Part shown: positions 1 through 7,954 of the stretch, piece after piece
Layout of the letters: the number at the start of each line of letters is the position of its first letter
Position numbering within the stretch: position 1 is the stretch's first letter
Source: Aquamicrobium sp. LC103
GTDB taxonomy: Bacteria; Pseudomonadota; Alphaproteobacteria; Rhizobiales; Rhizobiaceae
Assembly: GCF_001014615.2 (NCBI RefSeq)
Contig: NZ_LBCQ02000014.1
Coordinates: 1 to 64,000, forward strand
Direction of reading: 5' to 3'
Length of the DNA: 64,000 nt
The notes under the pieces: model-generated
Told to the model about the DNA's origin: nothing
Databases searched by the model: none
The model's input: only the letters and a program-made list of their open reading frames with translations
Made by a program: the position numbers and the translations under genes

Positions 1-60
1 CCCCTTGTGGGCAGGGGTAATAGGTGGGGGTCGCCTCGCGCGGTATTCGGGAGCATCGGC

Positions 61-732
61 ATGAGCGGGCGCGAGGCGATCCTGGGAAAGGTGCGCAAAT
101 CGCTCGGTGCGGCAGGCGCAGGCGATGCGCGGCGCGCCATCGTCGAAGCGAGGCTGGCCACTACCCCCAAGGGCGTCATCCCGGCGCGCGGGCAGCTCGG
201 CGCCGAAGAGCGCACCGCGCTGTTCTGCGAGATGGCGGAGAAGGTTTCGGCAAGCCTGGAGCGCGTGGCGAGCTACGCCGACGTGCCGGCCGCGGTGGCG
301 GCCTATCTGCGCTCCAAGAACCTGCCCGCCTCGGTCCGCATGGGCGACGACCCGCGACTGGCCCTCGGCTGGCAAAAGCAGCGCGCGCTCGAGGTCAAGC
401 GCGGCCCCTCCGACGGCAATGACGAGGTCGGCGTTAGCCATGCCTTCGGCGGCGTGGCCGAGACGTCGACCGTTCTGATGCTCTCGGGCGCCGACAATCC
501 CACGACGGTGAATTTCCTGCCCGAGCACCATCTCGTCGTGGTCGATGCGAAGGACATCGCGGGAGATCTCGAAACCGTGCTCGCCAGGGTGCGCGAGACA
601 TACGGCAAGGGGCAGATGCCGCGCACGCTCAACATGATCACCGGGCCGTCGCGGTCCGGCGACATCGAGCAGAAGCTGCTTCTCGGCGCGCACGGCCCCC
701 GCGCCCTGCATCTGATCGTCGTGGACGGCTGA
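61..732 (+). CDS. lutC: LutC/YkgG-family lactate utilisation protein C
   Basis: LUD-domain protein of 223 residues, the third subunit of the LutABC iron-sulfur L-lactate dehydrogenase complex that oxidises lactate to pyruvate in the cytoplasm. The family core is visible in the second half: GVAETSTVLMLSGADNPTTV, then LPEHHLVVVDAKDI and the C-terminal TGPSRSGDIE. I chose the ATG at 61 (MSGREAILGKVRKSLG), which matches the usual LutC N-terminus; an open frame continues upstream to position 7, before which lutA and lutB would normally lie outside the window. The stop is one base from the next gene's ATG, so the two are probably co-transcribed. LutC itself carries no cofactor cysteines. Confidence 0.88.
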   Translation: MSGREAILGKVRKSLGAAGAGDARRAIVEARLATTPKGVIPARGQLGAEERTALFCEMAEKVSASLERVASYADVPAAVAAYLRSKNLPASVRMGDDPRLALGWQKQRALEVKRGPSDGNDEVGVSHAFGGVAETSTVLMLSGADNPTTVNFLPEHHLVVVDAKDIAGDLETVLARVRETYGKGQMPRTLNMITGPSRSGDIEQKLLLGAHGPRALHLIVVDG

Positions 733-733
733 G

Positions 734-1477
734 ATGGCCGGCGGTGTTCACTTCCGTGACGCCGCCGCACCCGACGGCATGCGCCTTTACGCGATCGGCG
801 ACATACACGGGCGCTTCGACCTCCTTCGGCTGATGCACGAGTTGATCGAGACGGAGATCGCGAGGGACCGCCCATCCGACTGGCGCATCATATTTCTCGG
901 CGACTACGAGGATCGCGGACCGGAAAGCAGACAGGTCATCGATTATCTGGCGAAGGCCACCGAACGCGATCCCCGCACCGTCACGCTCGCCGGAAACCAC
1001 GACGTCATCTTCGCGGGCTTCCTCCTCGACATCTCCCATTGGGAGCAGTTCATGAGCTTCGGCGGGGCGGAGACCGCGCGCTCCTATGGGATCGAGCTCG
1101 CCACTTCCGGTCTTGCCGCCATGCGCGAGAGCTACCTCGCGCTTGTCGAGGCCGTCCCCGACGAGCACCTCGACTTCCTGCGGACGCTGGAGCTCTCGGC
1201 AAGCTTCGGCGACCTGTTCTTCTGCCATGCCGGCATCCGGCCGGGCGTTCCACTGGAAAAGCAGGACAGCATGGACCTGCTGTGGATACGCGGCGAGTTC
1301 CTGAACCACGCCGGACTGCATCCGAAGCTGATCGTCCACGGGCACACGCCGTCGGGCGGCCCGGAAGTGCTCGGCAACCGCGTCAATGTCGACACGCTCG
1401 CCTACGGCTCCGGGCGGCTCACCGCGCTGGTGGTCGAAGGGAAGGAAAAGCGGTTCCTGACCGCCGAAATTCGCTGA
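734..1477 (+). CDS. Calcineurin-like metallophosphoesterase (PPP-type serine/threonine phosphatase family)
   Basis: A 247-residue phosphatase with the dimetal motifs in order: GDIHGRFD (about residue 22), GDYEDRG (about 56), GNHD (87-90), FCHAGIRPG (about 163) and VHGHTP near the C-terminus. The second motif usually reads GDxVDRG; here Glu replaces the Val, which does not remove a metal ligand. Size and motif set resemble bacterial ApaH/PrpE-like PPP phosphatases, so the substrate could be a phosphoprotein or a dinucleotide; the sequence does not decide. It starts one base after lutC. An internal ATG at 779 would still keep the whole catalytic domain, but the longer start fits the intergenic spacing better. 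Confidence 0.85.
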   Translation: MAGGVHFRDAAAPDGMRLYAIGDIHGRFDLLRLMHELIETEIARDRPSDWRIIFLGDYEDRGPESRQVIDYLAKATERDPRTVTLAGNHDVIFAGFLLDISHWEQFMSFGGAETARSYGIELATSGLAAMRESYLALVEAVPDEHLDFLRTLELSASFGDLFFCHAGIRPGVPLEKQDSMDLLWIRGEFLNHAGLHPKLIVHGHTPSGGPEVLGNRVNVDTLAYGSGRLTALVVEGKEKRFLTAEIR

Positions 1478-1484
1478 AGCGATA

Positions 1485-1625
1485 TCAGTAGCGGGTCAGC
1501 GATATGCCGTAGCCGTCGGTGCCGACATGGTCGCCGGCCGCGTCCGCCGAATAGATGCCGACGCCCCACATGATGATGCCGGTGAGCATGAAGAAGGAGA
1601 GGAGGGCTGCTTTCACGGGCGTCAT
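1485..1625 (-). CDS. Small single-pass membrane or exported protein, 46 residues
   Basis: Short frame found by reading the minus strand. It begins MTPVKAALLSFFMLTGIIMW, a basic start plus an uninterrupted hydrophobic stretch of about 17 residues. A small polar tail follows (GIYSADAAGDHVGTDGYG, ending SLTRY). The make-up is that of a single membrane anchor with a short periplasmic tail, or a signal peptide with a tiny mature product. The gene faces the phosphoesterase tail to tail, with stops 7 bases apart. No family is recognised and no strong ribosome-binding site is visible, so the evidence is the coherent coding pattern only. Confidence 0.55.
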   Translation of the reverse strand: MTPVKAALLSFFMLTGIIMWGVGIYSADAAGDHVGTDGYGISLTRY

Positions 1626-1907
1626 CTCGATTGGTGTCCCACCACTAATGCGATCAACAAGTTACCATCCGGTTTCAACCCACGATGGTCCCTGGCCCTT
1701 GAAACTCGCATCGCGAACAATAGTTCCGATGTGTTTCAAAACCATGTCATGCCGGTTGAAGGATTGTCGCGGCGAACGCCGCTCTCGGAAGGGGCAGATA
1801 ATGCCGCCGATGGTTAAAATCCAGCGGATTCCGGACCGTTTCAACTGCTTTGTCCGGGTCGTGTCATAAATGCAACGCGGCGTCCGGCGTCCGCAGACCT
1901 ATAGTCC

Positions 1908-2615
1908 TCAACGCGCCCGGACGGTGCCCATCCACGCGCGGGCGATGGCAAGTCCAGCAGCGTCGGCGGCAGGTCCGAAACGCTCCGCCTCCGCCGGCAT
2001 CCGCTCCGGCCAGTCGGGCTCGCGATCCTTCAGCAACGCCGCGAAATCGGAGCTCCATTGCTCGACCAGCTCGCGATCGGCTTCGAAATGGAACTGGATG
2101 CCATAGGCGGCCCGGCGAACGCGGAACGCCTGGTTGTGCGTGTTGAGGTTGCCGGCGAGGCGCGTCGCCCCGCGCGGCAGGACGAAAGTGTCGTCGTGCC
2201 ACTCGAAGATCGGGAAGGCTTCCGGCACGCCGGCGAAGATCGGGTCGGCCACGCCGTCCTCGGTGAGCAGTACCTCGCGCCAGGAAAACTCCCGCGCGCC
2301 GCCGATGATGTTCTCGGCACCGTAGGCGCGGGCGAGCAACTGGCTGCCGAGGCAGATGCCGAGCACCGAGCGGTCCGCATCGCCGAAGGCGCGCATCAGA
2401 CGGCAGAGTTTCGGAAGATAGGGATACTCCTCGTCGGCCCGCGCGTTCTGTCCGCCGCCAAGCACGATCAGCGCGTCATGGCCGTCGGGCGAATCGGGCA
2501 GCGCCTCCCCCTTGTGGGCCCTCACAAATTCGACCTCGGCGTCCGCCTCGTCGAGCGCGGTCGACAATTGGCCGAGGCCGGTGCCGTCATAATTCTGGAC
2601 CACGAGAACTTGCAT
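1908..2615 (-). CDS. Class I glutamine amidotransferase-like protein (GuaA N-domain type)
   Basis: A 235-residue stand-alone class I GATase. The nucleophile elbow is LGICLGSQLL with Cys about 88, and the His-Glu pair lies in IQFHFEAD (His 176, Glu 178), so the catalytic triad is complete. The sequence opens MQVLVVQNYDGTGLGQL and has an early GGGQNA oxyanion-region loop. Such free-standing GATases are usually labelled GMP synthase-like, but many act as gamma-glutamyl hydrolases; the true substrate is unknown. I chose the ATG at 2615, because the 29 residues upstream in frame are not family-like. It is divergent from the next gene, 47 bases away. Confidence 0.82.
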   Translation of the reverse strand: MQVLVVQNYDGTGLGQLSTALDEADAEVEFVRAHKGEALPDSPDGHDALIVLGGGQNARADEEYPYLPKLCRLMRAFGDADRSVLGICLGSQLLARAYGAENIIGGAREFSWREVLLTEDGVADPIFAGVPEAFPIFEWHDDTFVLPRGATRLAGNLNTHNQAFRVRRAAYGIQFHFEADRELVEQWSSDFAALLKDREPDWPERMPAEAERFGPAADAAGLAIARAWMGTVRAR

Positions 2616-2662
2616 GGAATTCCGTATGCGTGGTGATGTCGAAGGGTTCGCCGAGCGATAAC

Positions 2663-3340
2663 ATGCGTTCGGCGCCCAGCAAAGGGAGGCCGCTTGTGCC
2701 ACTGCAGAACCGCGTCGACCCGTTCGGGGAAATCCGCGCCGATCCCGAGCACGGCATGTTCACCGGCAATCGCGGCGTCATCCACGATCCGGAAACCCGG
2801 ACGTTGCTGCGCAGGCGCTGGACGAACAAGGCCTGGATCGTCTGCACGCTGGAGCTCGACGGACGGCGGCGCGACGTAATGGGGCGCAACCGGCCGGGCG
2901 GGCGCGCCGGTTGGACCGAGCTTTTCTTCCTCGACGAGGTGACCGCGCTCGCGGCCGGGCATCGCCCCTGCTTCTACTGCCGGCGAGCGTGTGCAAACGC
3001 ATTTCTCGACTGCTTCAGGCGGGGTAACGGCGAGATCGCGAGGGCGCCCGAGATGGACGCGATCCTGCACGCCCAGCGTCGGGCCTCTGCCCGTCAGGCT
3101 CCCGTTCGCATCGATTCGTTCAACGGCATGCCGGACGGGACGATGGCAGCCGTCGATGGACAAGCCTATGCATTTCGCGGTGGACGCGCCCTGCCCTGGA
3201 GCTTCGGCGGATATCGTGGAAGCGTCGCCCTGCGCGACCTGCCGTCGGGCCCCGTCTCGCTCCTCACGCCGCCCGCCACGCTCGCCGCGCTCCGTGCGGG
3301 CTACGCGCCCGCCTGGCACAGCAGCGCAGCTGCCGGATAG
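2663..3340 (+). CDS. Conserved hypothetical protein with GHRPCFYCRR motif
   Basis: A 225-residue soluble protein of a family I have seen in alphaproteobacteria but cannot assign a function to. Visible landmarks are PLQNRVDPFGEI near the N-terminus, HGMFTGNRG, a Trp/Cys segment (AWIVCTLELDGRRR) and GHRPCFYCRRACANAF at about residue 110. The CxxC there could bind metal, but there is no second obvious cysteine pair. No signal peptide or membrane helix is present. The start at 2663 is taken because PLQNRV follows soon after; an in-frame codon at 2630 would add 11 residues. It is head to head with the GATase gene. Confidence 0.7.
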   Translation: MRSAPSKGRPLVPLQNRVDPFGEIRADPEHGMFTGNRGVIHDPETRTLLRRRWTNKAWIVCTLELDGRRRDVMGRNRPGGRAGWTELFFLDEVTALAAGHRPCFYCRRACANAFLDCFRRGNGEIARAPEMDAILHAQRRASARQAPVRIDSFNGMPDGTMAAVDGQAYAFRGGRALPWSFGGYRGSVALRDLPSGPVSLLTPPATLAALRAGYAPAWHSSAAAG

Positions 3341-3347
3341 GCAAGGA

Positions 3348-3914
3348 CTATCCGGCGCGGTGCCGCCGGTGGACCGCCAGGAACCCTTCGAAATATCCGG
3401 CCGGAACGCGCACCGTCAGGCTTGCGCGCCGCCCGAGTATTTCTAGGACCAGCCCCTCGCGCGCATAGGCCTCCATCGCCGCTTCGTCGAAGGGGATGCC
3501 GACCCGCTCATAGGTGATGCAGCCGCCGCCGCAGACGCGTTCGGCGTCCAGGAACTGCGTCTTCAGCTTCTCGCCCTTCGAATAGGCCTGTTTGAGATAG
3601 ACGCGCTTCGGGAAATCCCCTTCGATCAGAAGCTGGAAGGAATTGTGCAGGTCCGGATTGCGCGGATCGAGCCAACTCCTGAGCTTGTAGCGATGCGATC
3701 GCAATGGATCGTAGTTCGTGTCGTAGAAGACCACCCCCGGTCCGTCGACCTGTGTCCAGCCCGTATGCGGGTCCACGCGAGCGGTGGTCCGCGCCGCCAC
3801 GCGCGACGCGTCCGAATAGATGCCGTCCATCAGGATGGAAACGCCGCTTTCGTGAGTCGAACAGCCGTTCAGAAATACCGCCAGCAGGATTGCGGCAAGC
3901 CACCTCCGTCCCAT
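3348..3914 (-). CDS. Putative lipoprotein, unknown function
   Basis: A 188-residue protein with a clear lipoprotein signal: [20 protein letters not shown], where LNGC is the lipobox and Cys 18 would carry the lipid. The mature part is polar and shows no recognised domain; it contains a CGGGC cysteine pair at about residue 130 ([13 protein letters not shown]). The gene ends 7 bases from the stop of the preceding rightward gene, so the two converge. Role unknown; outer-membrane or periplasmic location is inferred from the lipobox. Confidence 0.68.
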   Translation of the reverse strand: MGRRWLAAILLAVFLNGCSTHESGVSILMDGIYSDASRVAARTTARVDPHTGWTQVDGPGVVFYDTNYDPLRSHRYKLRSWLDPRNPDLHNSFQLLIEGDFPKRVYLKQAYSKGEKLKTQFLDAERVCGGGCITYERVGIPFDEAAMEAYAREGLVLEILGRRASLTVRVPAGYFEGFLAVHRRHRAG

Positions 3915-4038
3915 AGCCCCCTTCCCCCAAGAAACAAAACGGGAACAAACCTACCCTGGATTGAGGTCGCGTGCAACATTCGCCCGATCAGCCGTCATCC
4001 TACTTGACCGGCGCGGCGGGCTTGCGCATCAAACGCTC

Positions 4039-4773
4039 ATGCGAGCGAACTACAAGATGCAGCGGCTTTACGTGACCGGCGACCTGCGCAAGGGCGTAGG
4101 GATCGAGGCCGACAAGGCGCAGAGCCATTACCTCGTGCACGTTCTGCGGCTTGCGCCCGGCGCCGAAATCCTCCTCTTCAACGGCCGCGACGGCGAATGG
4201 AGCGCACGGGTCGCCGCCGTCTCCAAGAAGGCCGCGACGCTTGAAGTCGGGACGCAAACCCGGCCACAGCCGCCGACCCCCGATCTCGTCTACGCATTCG
4301 CGCCGCTGAAGGCCGGACGCCTCGACTATCTCGTCCAGAAGGCCGTCGAGATGGGTGCGGGCATCATCCAGCCGGTGATCACCCAGCACACCCAGGCGTC
4401 GAAGGCGAGCCCGGAACGAATCGAGGCGAATGTGATCGAGGCGGCCGAACAATGCGGCGTGCTGGCGGTGCCCTCCGTGCGCGGCCCCGTCAAGCTCGAC
4501 AGGCTGCTCGCCGACTGGGAGAAGGACCGGCGGCTGATCTTCTGTGACGAGGGTACGGAAACGAACAACCCTGTCCCGTTGCTTCGCGGCATAGAGGAGC
4601 GCAGGATCGGTCTGCTGGTCGGCCCCGAAGGCGGCTTCTCCGACGACGAGCGGCGGCAGCTCCGCGCGCTTCCCTTCGTCACGGCGATACCGCTCGGACC
4701 GCGCATCCTGCGGGCGGACACGGCGGCCGTCGCCGCCCTTGCGCTGGTGCAGGCGACGATCGGCGACTGGTAG
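4039..4773 (+). CDS. rsmE: 16S rRNA (uracil(1498)-N(3))-methyltransferase RsmE
   Basis: SPOUT-class RNA methyltransferase of 244 residues that methylates U1498 of 16S rRNA using S-adenosylmethionine. The C-terminal knot is unmistakable: [12 protein letters not shown] followed by [17 protein letters not shown]. The N-terminal PUA-like part ([20 protein letters not shown], then [15 protein letters not shown]) is also present, so the gene is complete. ATG at 4039 gives the usual length; the ATG at 4057 is an alternative. It stands alone, 115 bases before gshA. Confidence 0.93.
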   Translation: MRANYKMQRLYVTGDLRKGVGIEADKAQSHYLVHVLRLAPGAEILLFNGRDGEWSARVAAVSKKAATLEVGTQTRPQPPTPDLVYAFAPLKAGRLDYLVQKAVEMGAGIIQPVITQHTQASKASPERIEANVIEAAEQCGVLAVPSVRGPVKLDRLLADWEKDRRLIFCDEGTETNNPVPLLRGIEERRIGLLVGPEGGFSDDERRQLRALPFVTAIPLGPRILRADTAAVAALALVQATIGDW

Positions 4774-4889
4774 CGATCATTTCCTGTCAACGTGCTGTCA
4801 GGATTTTTTGCTTGATCGCGGACGCGGCTTGAGGTCAACACTCGCGCGCCGTCGAGAACAACGGCAGGGAAACGCTTGGGGAACCGCAC

Positions 4890-6263
4890 ATGGCGCGCGA
4901 TACGACCGACTTCCGCCCGATCGAGAAGATGGACGAACTCGTCGGCTATCTCTCCGCCGGCAACAGGCCGAAGGAAAAGTGGCGGATCGGCACCGAGCAC
5001 GAAAAGTTCCCCTTCTATGTCGACGGCAACGCGCCGGTGCCCTATGGAGGCGATCGTGGCATTCGCGCGCTGCTCGAGGGCATGCAGCGCGTGCTCGGCT
5101 GGGAGCCGATCGTCGATGCCGGCCATATCATCGGCCTGGTGGAACCGACCGGCCAGGGCGCGATCAGCCTCGAGCCCGGCGGGCAGTTCGAGCTTTCCGG
5201 CGCGCCGCTCGAGACGATCCACCAGACCTGCCGCGAAGGAAACGCGCATCTGGCGCAGTTGCGCGAGATCGCCGAACCGCTCGGCATCCGCTTCCTCGGT
5301 CTCGGCGGCAGCCCGAAATGGACGCTTGCCGAAACACCGCGCATGCCGAAATCGCGCTACGACATCATGACCGCCTACATGCCGAAGGTCGGCACGAAGG
5401 GGCTCGACATGATGTACCGCACCTGCACGATCCAGGTGAATCTCGATTTCTCCTCCGAGGCCGACATGCGCCGCAAGATGCAGGTCTCGCTGAAACTCCA
5501 GCCGCTGGCGACCGCGCTCTTCGCCAACTCGCCCTTCACCGAGGGCCGCCCGAACGGACTGCAGAGCTGGCGCGGCGACATATGGCGCGACACCGACAAC
5601 CAGCGCTCGGGCCTGCTGGAGTTCTGCTTCTCGCCCGAGTTCGGTTTCGCCGACTACGTCGAATGGGCGCTCGACGTGCCGATGTATTTCCTCATCCGCG
5701 AAGGCCGCTACTACGACGTCACCCACGTCACCTTCCGCCAATTCATGGACGGCGTGCTGCGCGACACGGTGCCGGACGGCCTGCCGACGATGGGCGACTG
5801 GGCAAACCACCTTTCGACGCTCTTCCCCGACGTGCGGCTGAAGCGTTTTCTTGAGATGCGCGGCGCGGATGGCGGCCCGTGGCGGCGCATCTGCGCCCTG
5901 CCCGCCTTCTGGGTCGGCCTGCTCTACGACGACGAGGCGCTGGATGCCGCCGAGGCCATGACCCGCGACTGGAGCTTCGCCGAGGTGAACGCCATGCGCG
6001 ACACCGTTCCGATGGAGGGCCTCCACACGCCGTTCCGCAACCGCGTGCTTCGGGAAGTGGCGCGCGAGACGTTGGAAATCTCCCGGCTCGGCCTCGCCAA
6101 TCGCGGCCGCAAGAATCGCGAGGGCTATGACGAAACCAGCTTCCTCGCGCCGCTCGACGAAGTGGTCGCGCGCGGCACGACGAGCGCCGAGGAGATGGTT
6201 CGGGCCTATAACACCCGCTGGGGAGGCTCGATCGAGCCGGTATTCCTGGAATACGCCTATTGA
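4890..6263 (+). CDS. gshA: Glutamate-cysteine ligase (GCS2, alphaproteobacterial/plant class)
   Basis: First enzyme of glutathione synthesis: ATP-dependent joining of L-glutamate gamma-carboxyl to L-cysteine. The 457-residue length and the motifs KWRIGTEHEKFPFY (about 33), FLGLGGSPKWTLAETPRMPK (about 140) and MMYRTCTIQVNLDFSSE identify the class shared by alphaproteobacteria and plants rather than the E. coli type. The start is the ATG at 4890 in MARDTTDFRPIEKMDELVGY. It appears monocistronic; rsmE lies just upstream on the same strand. Cytosolic, with no signal. Confidence 0.93.
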   Translation: MARDTTDFRPIEKMDELVGYLSAGNRPKEKWRIGTEHEKFPFYVDGNAPVPYGGDRGIRALLEGMQRVLGWEPIVDAGHIIGLVEPTGQGAISLEPGGQFELSGAPLETIHQTCREGNAHLAQLREIAEPLGIRFLGLGGSPKWTLAETPRMPKSRYDIMTAYMPKVGTKGLDMMYRTCTIQVNLDFSSEADMRRKMQVSLKLQPLATALFANSPFTEGRPNGLQSWRGDIWRDTDNQRSGLLEFCFSPEFGFADYVEWALDVPMYFLIREGRYYDVTHVTFRQFMDGVLRDTVPDGLPTMGDWANHLSTLFPDVRLKRFLEMRGADGGPWRRICALPAFWVGLLYDDEALDAAEAMTRDWSFAEVNAMRDTVPMEGLHTPFRNRVLREVARETLEISRLGLANRGRKNREGYDETSFLAPLDEVVARGTTSAEEMVRAYNTRWGGSIEPVFLEYAY

Positions 6264-6450
6264 GGGATCCGGGGCAGGCCTGCAAACATCGCGATTGCGC
6301 AAGTGCAGCTTTCCGATAATCTCTGGATCGCCATGCGCCCGAACGGGCACATGGCGATCTGTTTCTTCATCTGGGCATCGGAATGGTCCGTGAAACCGGA
6401 TGTCACCTTTCGGTCCGATGCCCTCAGGAGGCTCATCGGAGGATATAGCC

Positions 6451-7353
6451 ATGCCCTCGCTTTTCGACATGCTTACCAATGCGCAGAACGGAAACGGCAT
6501 GGAGGCCCTGTCGCGGCAATACGGCCTCTCACAGCAGCAGACGCAATCCGCGGTCGAGGCGCTCCTGCCGGCTCTAAGCCAGGGATTGAAGCGCAACGCG
6601 TCTGATCCCTATGGCGTCGGCGCCTTCCTGAGCGCGCTTTCCACCGGCCGGCACGCCAAATATTTCGACGACGCCAACCAGGCCTTCTCGCCCCAGGGCG
6701 TGCAGGAGGGCAACGGCATTCTCGGCCATCTCTTCGGCTCCAAGGAGTTGTCGCGCGCCGTCGCGAGCCAGGCCGCCCAGGCGACCGGTATTGGGGAAGC
6801 CACGCTGAAGCAGATGCTGCCGGCCCTGGCGACCATGATCATGGGCGGCCTGTTCAAGCAGACGACTGGCCAGCAGCAGGCTGCGGCGGGCTTCGGCGGC
6901 CAGGGCAATCCGCTCGGCGAGATTCTCGAGCAGATGATGCGGCAGGCCGGCGGCGGTGCGGCGGGCAATGCGCGGGCGCCCCAGCCACAAGCACCTCAGC
7001 CGGGAGCCAATCCCGCCGACAACCCGTTCGGCAAGATACTCCAGGACATGTTCGGCGGCGGGCAGCAGACGAGCCGCGCGCCGCAGGCGCCGCAATCCCC
7101 CTATGGCGACAATCCGCTCGGCAAGATCTTCGAGGAGATGACACGCGGCAGCCAGCAGCAGGCTTCGCCGCAGCCTCGCACAGCGCCCAGTCAGCAGCCG
7201 CAGGCCAATCCCAGCGGCCGCGAGCGCAATCCCTACGACGATCTGTTCGGGCAGATGTTCGAGACGGGTCGCCAGCAGCGCGACGACTACCAGAAAAACA
7301 TGGAATCGGTGGTCGATCAGTTCCTGAAGGGAATGGACCGCTACAGGCGCTGA
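6451..7353 (+). CDS. DUF937 protein with Q/P-rich tail and four NP-G-type repeats
   Basis: A 300-residue protein with an N-terminal DUF937-type helical domain (about 1-145: LTNAQNGNGMEALSRQYGLS, LLPALSQGLKRN, GHLFGSKELSRAVA, MLPALATMIMGGLF). The C-terminal half is low complexity, rich in Gln, Pro, Ala and Gly. In it a short motif returns four times: GNPLGEILEQM, DNPFGKILQDM, DNPLGKIFEEM and RNPYDDLFGQM, at about residues 152, 190, 220 and 259. A good ribosome-binding site (GGAGG, 8 bases upstream) fixes the ATG at 6451. The function of DUF937 proteins is unknown. No signal peptide is seen. Confidence 0.8.
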   Translation: MPSLFDMLTNAQNGNGMEALSRQYGLSQQQTQSAVEALLPALSQGLKRNASDPYGVGAFLSALSTGRHAKYFDDANQAFSPQGVQEGNGILGHLFGSKELSRAVASQAAQATGIGEATLKQMLPALATMIMGGLFKQTTGQQQAAAGFGGQGNPLGEILEQMMRQAGGGAAGNARAPQPQAPQPGANPADNPFGKILQDMFGGGQQTSRAPQAPQSPYGDNPLGKIFEEMTRGSQQQASPQPRTAPSQQPQANPSGRERNPYDDLFGQMFETGRQQRDDYQKNMESVVDQFLKGMDRYRR

Positions 7354-7392
7354 GGGCTCCGCCAGCCAAGACTTCCCGCCAAAAATGAAAAG

Positions 7393-7416
7393 GCCCGGTC
7401 CTTGGGAGGACCGGGC
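7393..7416 (-). terminator. Rho-independent terminator of the DUF1127 gene
   Basis: A 9-bp perfect stem (GCCCGGTCC paired with GGACCGGGC, 6-base loop) sits between two convergent genes. Read on the minus strand it is followed by TTTTCATTTTT, so it fits the leftward DUF1127 gene ending at 7479. Confidence 0.75.
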
Positions 7417-7478
7417 AGTGAGCAGGCATGCCGGGGGAACCGGCGGGAGTGTGGGAAGTGCCTGCGAAACTTTTCGCG

Positions 7479-7769
7479 TCAGCAGACGCGCCGCGCGCCC
7501 TCTTCGGTCGAAAGGCGCTCGCGCACGATCATGCTGAGATGCGCGGTCGGATCGGTGCTCATCGGCGAGCGCATCGCGACCAGAAGATCGGTACGACGCA
7601 GGCCGATATCGGCGAGCTCGTGGTCCGTCAGATCGCAAAGTCGATTGATCTGCCGGCGATTTTTCATGCGTCGAAGGAAAGCGCGAAGACCGGTTGCCAC
7701 GCGCGTCACGACAGCAACCGCGCGCGTTCCTGCGGCGACGGAGTGCGTGGGGTGGTCGAGGGCGGTCAT
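7479..7769 (-). CDS. DUF1127 (YjiS-like) small protein
   Basis: A 96-residue basic protein with the DUF1127 signature RRQINRLCDLTDHELADIGL at about residues 37-56, preceded by an Arg-rich helix (GLRAFLRRMKN). In rhizobia and Brucella, DUF1127 proteins are small arginine-rich regulators, some RNA-associated; here the domain is central, with an extra 36-residue N-terminus and a C-terminal tail. A ribosome-binding site (GGAGAGTAGAG directly before the ATG at 7769) decides the start over a longer in-frame option. The gene is divergent from a VtlR/LsrB-like LysR regulator, a pairing that suggests control by it. Confidence 0.8.
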   Translation of the reverse strand: MTALDHPTHSVAAGTRAVAVVTRVATGLRAFLRRMKNRRQINRLCDLTDHELADIGLRRTDLLVAMRSPMSTDPTAHLSMIVRERLSTEEGARRVC

Positions 7770-7897
7770 CTCTACTCTCCTTCGGGTTTTCGGCACACGG
7801 GCATGCCCCGACGGCCGCACGGGAGGATGCAGCAGCCGCGGGAAGCGGAATTTCGGGCCTTTCAGGTTGACGATGGCAAAGTCTCACGCGGTCATTG

Positions 7898-7949
7898 ATT
7901 AGTCTAACGAATGTTTCTAATGTTTATGATCAATCAACCTGATGGATTG
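7898..7949. promoter_or_regulatory. Candidate LysR-type operator region between the DUF1127 gene and its LysR neighbour
   Basis: Two imperfect dyads lie in the divergent promoter just before the regulator's ATG: ATTAG/CTAAT separated by 14 bases (7898-7921) and CAATC/GATTG separated by 9 bases (7931-7949). Spacing and AT-rich character suit LysR-type binding half-sites. Assignment is inference. Confidence 0.4.
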
Positions 7950-7954
7950 TTCCC

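Noticed and set aside
1662-1844. Minus-strand open frame of 60 codons in the 1626-1907 gap
   Set aside because: No ribosome-binding site and no coherent hydrophobic or domain pattern; the gap otherwise holds nothing I can name.
4326-6596. Minus-strand open frame of 756 codons across gshA
   Set aside because: Antisense shadow of gshA and the end of rsmE; composition is typical of GC-rich antisense.
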